A stretch of 64,000 nucleotides of DNA from Parachlamydiales bacterium (GTDB lineage Bacteria > Chlamydiota > Chlamydiia > Chlamydiales > Rhabdochlamydiaceae), in contig PLXY01000011.1 in the NCBI GenBank assembly GCA_003153295.1, positions 1 through 64,000 of the forward strand. Direction: 5' to 3'. The translations under genes were made by a program, and so were the position numbers. Positions 60,221 to 64,000 of the stretch are shown piece after piece. The notes under the pieces were generated by a model. That model saw nothing but the letters and a program-made list of their open reading frames with translations, had not been told where the DNA came from and searched no databases. Each line of letters starts with the position of its first letter. The first letter of the stretch is position 1.

Positions 60221-61273
60221 ATGTATTTCTACTTTATCTGCACCTTTTTATTGTTGTTATTCGGCTGCGGGAATCGTCCCTATATGGGAAAAGACTCCGT
60301 CGGCGCCGATGAATTCGTCATGGATTCTTATAAAATCCGCCAAGGAAAATTTTCTATTTTACAGCTCGAAGGGAAAACCTATGAAGAGCTCTCTCCCACC
60401 CTTCTCAACGAGTATCAAGATGTCATCCAAGATGGAGATGTGCTCTATATCGCTGTCTTCCACCCGACCCGTTCGGATATTTCTGCAGCTATTGAAGGAA
60501 TCGGCTCTACAGTGGGCTTTCATGTCAATGGAGGAAAAATCCGTCTTCCTGATCTCGATCCGATCCCTGTGTCAGGTCTAACCCTAGAAGAAGCAGCCCA
60601 AAAGATCCAATCGTTATATTCTTCCCAGATCCGCGATGTACAAGTATTTCTTTCCTACAAAGACCGTCTTGAAAGAAAAGTGGAACTGGCGGGCCTTGTT
60701 GTTCTTTCAACTATTCCTATCGATGGCCGCATCCGTCTTTTTGAGACACTTTCCAGAGCCAAAGTCCCTTCGAATGCCAATCTCTTTAAAAGCTATATCG
60801 TGCGTGAGAATCAAATGCTACCTGTCGATCTCTATAAGCTGATCAAAGAAGGCGACATGTCTCAAAATATCGTTATGCGGGGAGGCGATAAAATTTATAT
60901 TGCCGATCCCTCAGCATCGACTCTCATGGTGCTGGGAGAAGTCGGCAAAGAACGGCTTGTCGATGTTCCCAATGGTTTTATGACGATCCGAGAAGCCCTT
61001 GCCGTAGCGGGTGGCATTCCCTTTACTGGCAACAAATCGTATATTCAAGTCATTCGAGGAAATATCTTAAATCCCAAAATTTACACCCTGACATGGGACC
61101 ATGTGATCCATCTTCCTTCCGACAGCATGCTATTGATCCCAGGCGATATCATTTATGTTGCGGCAACACCGATCACAAACTGGAACCGTTTTATGTCACA
61201 ATTACTGCCGACCTTTGTTAACATTGACCTGATTCGGCAGGGAGTTAAAAGCATTGGAGTCAACGTCCCATGA
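60221..61273 (+). CDS. Wza-type polysaccharide export lipoprotein
   Basis: Outer-membrane polysaccharide channel component. The N-terminal lipoprotein signal is FYFICTFLLLLFGC (Cys about residue 16). A polysaccharide-export domain (about 65-140; IQDGDVLYIAVFHP) is followed by two SLBB domains (for example VELAGLVVLSTIPIDG and MVLGEVGKERLVDVPNG). The C-terminal segment ITNWNRFMSQLLPTFVNIDLI may be the amphipathic helix of the pore. 350 residues is normal. It is coupled to the next gene by ATGA. Confidence 0.86.
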   Translation: MYFYFICTFLLLLFGCGNRPYMGKDSVGADEFVMDSYKIRQGKFSILQLEGKTYEELSPTLLNEYQDVIQDGDVLYIAVFHPTRSDISAAIEGIGSTVGFHVNGGKIRLPDLDPIPVSGLTLEEAAQKIQSLYSSQIRDVQVFLSYKDRLERKVELAGLVVLSTIPIDGRIRLFETLSRAKVPSNANLFKSYIVRENQMLPVDLYKLIKEGDMSQNIVMRGGDKIYIADPSASTLMVLGEVGKERLVDVPNGFMTIREALAVAGGIPFTGNKSYIQVIRGNILNPKIYTLTWDHVIHLPSDSMLLIPGDIIYVAATPITNWNRFMSQLLPTFVNIDLIRQGVKSIGVNVP

Positions 61274-63957
61274 TCCATAATATTTATATTTCTGGAGATG
61301 ATCTTAAGAGAATTTATCAGAAGAAAAAAAAGAAAATCTTCTGGGCTGCCATTATAGGAGCCGTACTTTCCTTAAGCTATTTCCTCTTTTCTCCTCCCTC
61401 TTATCAAGCTACCGCCACGTTTAAACAATCTTCCTCGCGTGCCGATTCAGCGTTTGATCTGAAGAAATTCGTCCACACGATTGCAGGTACCCACTCAGAG
61501 ATCTCCACGATTCCCTTGATGTTGTCTCGTGCCGTGCTGACGAAGACTGTCGAAGAAATGGGACTTCAAGCCGTTGTCCAGCAGCAAGGAAGATTGGCAA
61601 GAAAGCTCATGGCGTGCCGTGACAATGTATTAGCCGAGCTCGGCCGGCAGCCTGAATCTTCCAAAGAACAAGACATTTTTCAGTTTCAAAATGTTCATTA
61701 TTCCGGAGAAAAACCACGCAGCTTTTTTTTCCGCTTTTCTTCTTCAGACAGTTTTGAGCTTTTAGATAGCAAACAGAAAAAACTGTCACAATGCCGTCTG
61801 AACAAACCGGTTCAAGCTCAAGATGTAACATTGACTTTAGCAACCGTGCCTGAAGGGATTAAAACAGGAAAACTTTATCCACTGACGATCCTTCCTCGCC
61901 GTGCGGTGCTCGGTTCTGTGAAAGCCCGAACAAGCATTAAACCTCTGCGGGAAGATAAAAACATCCTGGCAATTAACTTCTCTGATACCGATCGTGAGCG
62001 TGCAGCTGTCTTTGTCAACACACTGATCAGCAAGTATGAAGAGTATCTTAAAGAAGAAAATAAAAGCGTCATCGGCGCGCAGCTTTACTATCTGGATCAA
62101 CGTCAACATGAACTCAATACCAAGCTCGATTCCGATATCCAAGATCATGTGGCTGTGCTCAAAAACAGCCTTCTGAAACAAGGTTTCATGGGAATTGAGC
62201 AGGAAATGGACTCGATCATGGAACCGTTGCAAAACTACCGATCCAGATTGAGCGAAATTGAAGTCGAAACGGCTGGCTTGATGCAACGGCTCTCTCAAAC
62301 CGATATACCTTTACCTGCAACACCCCCCAAACTCGTCCAGCAATTTGGACATAGCCTGGAAGAACAAATCCAAGATGCCTCCCTTTTACTGCAGAAGCTT
62401 AAAAAAAATGAAGCGCTCACTGTCCTTGCTTCCAGTGCTTTGGCGCCTCTTGTCACGGAAGTAGAATTGGCCCGATCTTTAGGCTCTCAAGATTATGAGG
62501 AAAAAAAGCACCAGCTGGCTTCTCACCTCCAAACTTTTATCGAACATCTTATCCTCCGCCATAAAAATCTTCAAGAGAGTTCCACTTACATCGACCAACT
62601 TGAATTAGATTTCAACGGCATGACTTTGGATGCTTCTAGAAATCTATTCCAGCAATACTGTCGTCAGCTGGATGATCTCCATGCGCAATTAAAACAGGTG
62701 ATCTTTTTCCGCGATCATCTCAACGAACCTCATTTTGAGATTAGTACTCTTTCGAATGTTTTAAATGACACTGTCACTCAGCAGCTCGTGCAAAAATCGA
62801 GCGAACTCTCAGGACAGCTATGCGATGTGATCAATCGAAGCGGCAGAGAACATGAGCGGCTCAAAGAGGGTCTTGCCATCCAAAAAAGATTCCTTGAATC
62901 CCATTTAAGCCAAACTCTGGATCTAGGGAAAATCCGGATCCAACTGATCAAAGAAAAAATCAGCTCGCTTTACGAGGTCATGAAAGATCTCTTACAAAAA
63001 GAAAAAGCCGTTCTCGAAAATAAAATCGAAGAACTTAAAATCGCTATGCAGGAGCTTCCTGAACTCTGGCATTTAGACAAGCGGCTTAAATTTAAAGCAG
63101 AGCTCACCAAAGGAATGATGGAGGGATTAACCCACATTGCCGAATCGAAAAATCTTTCCCGTCATCTCTATCAAGTAGAATCAAAACCGCTCGACTCAGC
63201 TCTGCCTCCTGTTTCTCCTCAATCTCCTCGCCTTCTCATCAAATGTTTTGGAGGGACGATCGGTTTTGCCTCTCTTTTCTATCTATTTTCTCTTATTCTT
63301 GCATTGGTTAGAGGCCTGCCAGTTTCACTGACCACCTTGCGATTACTGGGAGGACACACATCGGGAACTTTTACCGAAACATCTGATCTCAGTTTGAACC
63401 AGTTGCCCGATCAAGATTTAGAGACCCTACGTGCCATGGCCTCTTTTCTTCTAGAAAGAAAAAATGAAAAAGCAGTGCTCTCGCTCTTAGGGCAGCGCGG
63501 CTCAAACTTCTGCTATAACCTCGCGCATTTGCTGGCACTACATCACCAGAAAATCTTGATCATCGATTGTAATTTTGATCGAATTGTCGCGCCGCAAGAA
63601 CAGCCGGGACTTTGGCAGTATTTAAATCATACGGTTGGAGACCTACCTCTACGTCACGAAAAAAACTATGACTTCTTGACGGCAGGAGGAATGACACGCC
63701 ATGGCGTTGAACTTCTGGCCTCCCCCGCCTTTGCTAAGATTTTATCCGATTGCAAAAACCGTTACGATTTTGTATTTCTATTGAGACAAACTTCTCTATC
63801 TTCTCAAGATGCATCACAAATTCTTCAATTGTCGGATCTTGCCATCATTACAACGGACGAAGAATCGCAAGATACCCTTTATCCTTACCTTCAATGGTCT
63901 CGACAAAAACAAAATTTATGTGCTACATTTGCTCAACATTTAGTGATGCCCGAGTGA
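61270..63957 (+). CDS. Wzc-like chain-length regulator with degenerate kinase domain
   Basis: Inner-membrane partner of the Wza-like channel. 895 residues: a first membrane segment (about 21-40), a large periplasmic part with long coiled-coil helices (about 255-650), a second membrane segment (about 658-680) and a cytoplasmic CpsD/BY-kinase-like domain (about 730-895). In that domain the Walker A position reads LGQRGSNFCYN (no GK[ST]) while Walker A' LIIDCN keeps the Asp. There is no C-terminal tyrosine cluster, so ATP-dependent autophosphorylation is unlikely. It may act as a structural copolymerase only. Confidence 0.82.
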   Translation: MIHNIYISGDDLKRIYQKKKKKIFWAAIIGAVLSLSYFLFSPPSYQATATFKQSSSRADSAFDLKKFVHTIAGTHSEISTIPLMLSRAVLTKTVEEMGLQAVVQQQGRLARKLMACRDNVLAELGRQPESSKEQDIFQFQNVHYSGEKPRSFFFRFSSSDSFELLDSKQKKLSQCRLNKPVQAQDVTLTLATVPEGIKTGKLYPLTILPRRAVLGSVKARTSIKPLREDKNILAINFSDTDRERAAVFVNTLISKYEEYLKEENKSVIGAQLYYLDQRQHELNTKLDSDIQDHVAVLKNSLLKQGFMGIEQEMDSIMEPLQNYRSRLSEIEVETAGLMQRLSQTDIPLPATPPKLVQQFGHSLEEQIQDASLLLQKLKKNEALTVLASSALAPLVTEVELARSLGSQDYEEKKHQLASHLQTFIEHLILRHKNLQESSTYIDQLELDFNGMTLDASRNLFQQYCRQLDDLHAQLKQVIFFRDHLNEPHFEISTLSNVLNDTVTQQLVQKSSELSGQLCDVINRSGREHERLKEGLAIQKRFLESHLSQTLDLGKIRIQLIKEKISSLYEVMKDLLQKEKAVLENKIEELKIAMQELPELWHLDKRLKFKAELTKGMMEGLTHIAESKNLSRHLYQVESKPLDSALPPVSPQSPRLLIKCFGGTIGFASLFYLFSLILALVRGLPVSLTTLRLLGGHTSGTFTETSDLSLNQLPDQDLETLRAMASFLLERKNEKAVLSLLGQRGSNFCYNLAHLLALHHQKILIIDCNFDRIVAPQEQPGLWQYLNHTVGDLPLRHEKNYDFLTAGGMTRHGVELLASPAFAKILSDCKNRYDFVFLLRQTSLSSQDASQILQLSDLAIITTDEESQDTLYPYLQWSRQKQNLCATFAQHLVMPE

Positions 63958-63962
63958 AAATT

Positions 63963-64000
63963 ATGTTAAAATGGATTCTTCCTTTTTTAGTTTGCTTTCC
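63963..64000 (+). CDS. Start of next gene, truncated by the window edge
   Basis: An ATG 6 bp after the Wzc-like stop opens a hydrophobic N terminus (MLKWILPFLVCF), possibly a signal peptide or first membrane helix. Only 12 codons are visible. Close spacing suggests that it continues the polysaccharide operon. Confidence 0.45.
   Translation, partial: MLKWILPFLVCF

Overview
The window comes from a Chlamydia-like bacterium (order Chlamydiales, outside Chlamydiaceae). The evidence is the 16S rRNA 5' end, which carries the phylum-typical start read on the minus strand, and several gene blocks that, from memory of C. trachomatis, keep chlamydial order: nrdR-dksA-lspA with a nearby TrmH-type methylase and SAM methyltransferase, and a metal ABC transporter followed by rplU-rpmA-obgE. 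Genus cannot be fixed from the window. Unlike Chlamydiaceae it carries gmhA and heptosyltransferase-type genes, a Wza/Wzc-like polysaccharide export pair, a two-partner secretion system and a beta-propeller autotransporter.

Layout. 1-950: 5' end of a 16S rRNA gene (minus) with a compact leader containing a -10 element, a boxB-like hairpin and a boxA. 951-9.85 kb: mostly minus-strand envelope and metabolic genes (NhaD, KdsD, an aldolase, a 2-oxoacid dehydrogenase E2, LpxK, GmhA), with icd and a duplicated-domain protein on plus. 9.88-13.5 kb: asd, a small unknown, a redoxin and an Inc-like protein. 13.5-19.8 kb: minus-strand RNA modification, CinA, LspA, a cysteine-poor DksA and NrdR. 19.9-33.2 kb: an accessory surface/secreted block with two possible small ORFs, a degenerate HAD-like secreted protein, a secreted zeta-toxin-like P-loop protein, TpsB/TpsA, an exported Ppx/GppA-like protein, a large autotransporter and tRNA-Ser(GGA). 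33.2-37.8 kb: metal ABC transporter, two small basic ORFs on minus, rplU, rpmA, obgE.

37.8-47.5 kb is accessory: an exported ankyrin protein, a frameshifted AlbA/RecG-type regulator, a degenerate tRNA-Phe fragment, a 1047-residue unknown, PfpI and SDR genes, and a HigB/HigA-type module whose toxin is frameshifted behind a perfect 24-bp palindrome. It ends at an intact tRNA-Phe(GAA). The tRNA fragment and the tRNA lie in the same orientation and could be the two ends of an old integrated element. 47.5-64 kb: heptosyltransferase-like genes, a UDP-sugar pyrophosphorylase, a peptide-binding domain fused to a 645-residue unknown region, gpsA, an NAD(P)HX repair enzyme, a lipase-like protein, a UDP-sugar epimerase and the polysaccharide export genes.

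Together the genes describe an intracellular Gram-negative bacterium investing heavily in its surface: Kdo and heptose supply, lipid A phosphorylation, lipoprotein processing, exported polysaccharide, and secreted adhesin-like proteins lying where, as I recall, Chlamydia keeps pmpA-C.
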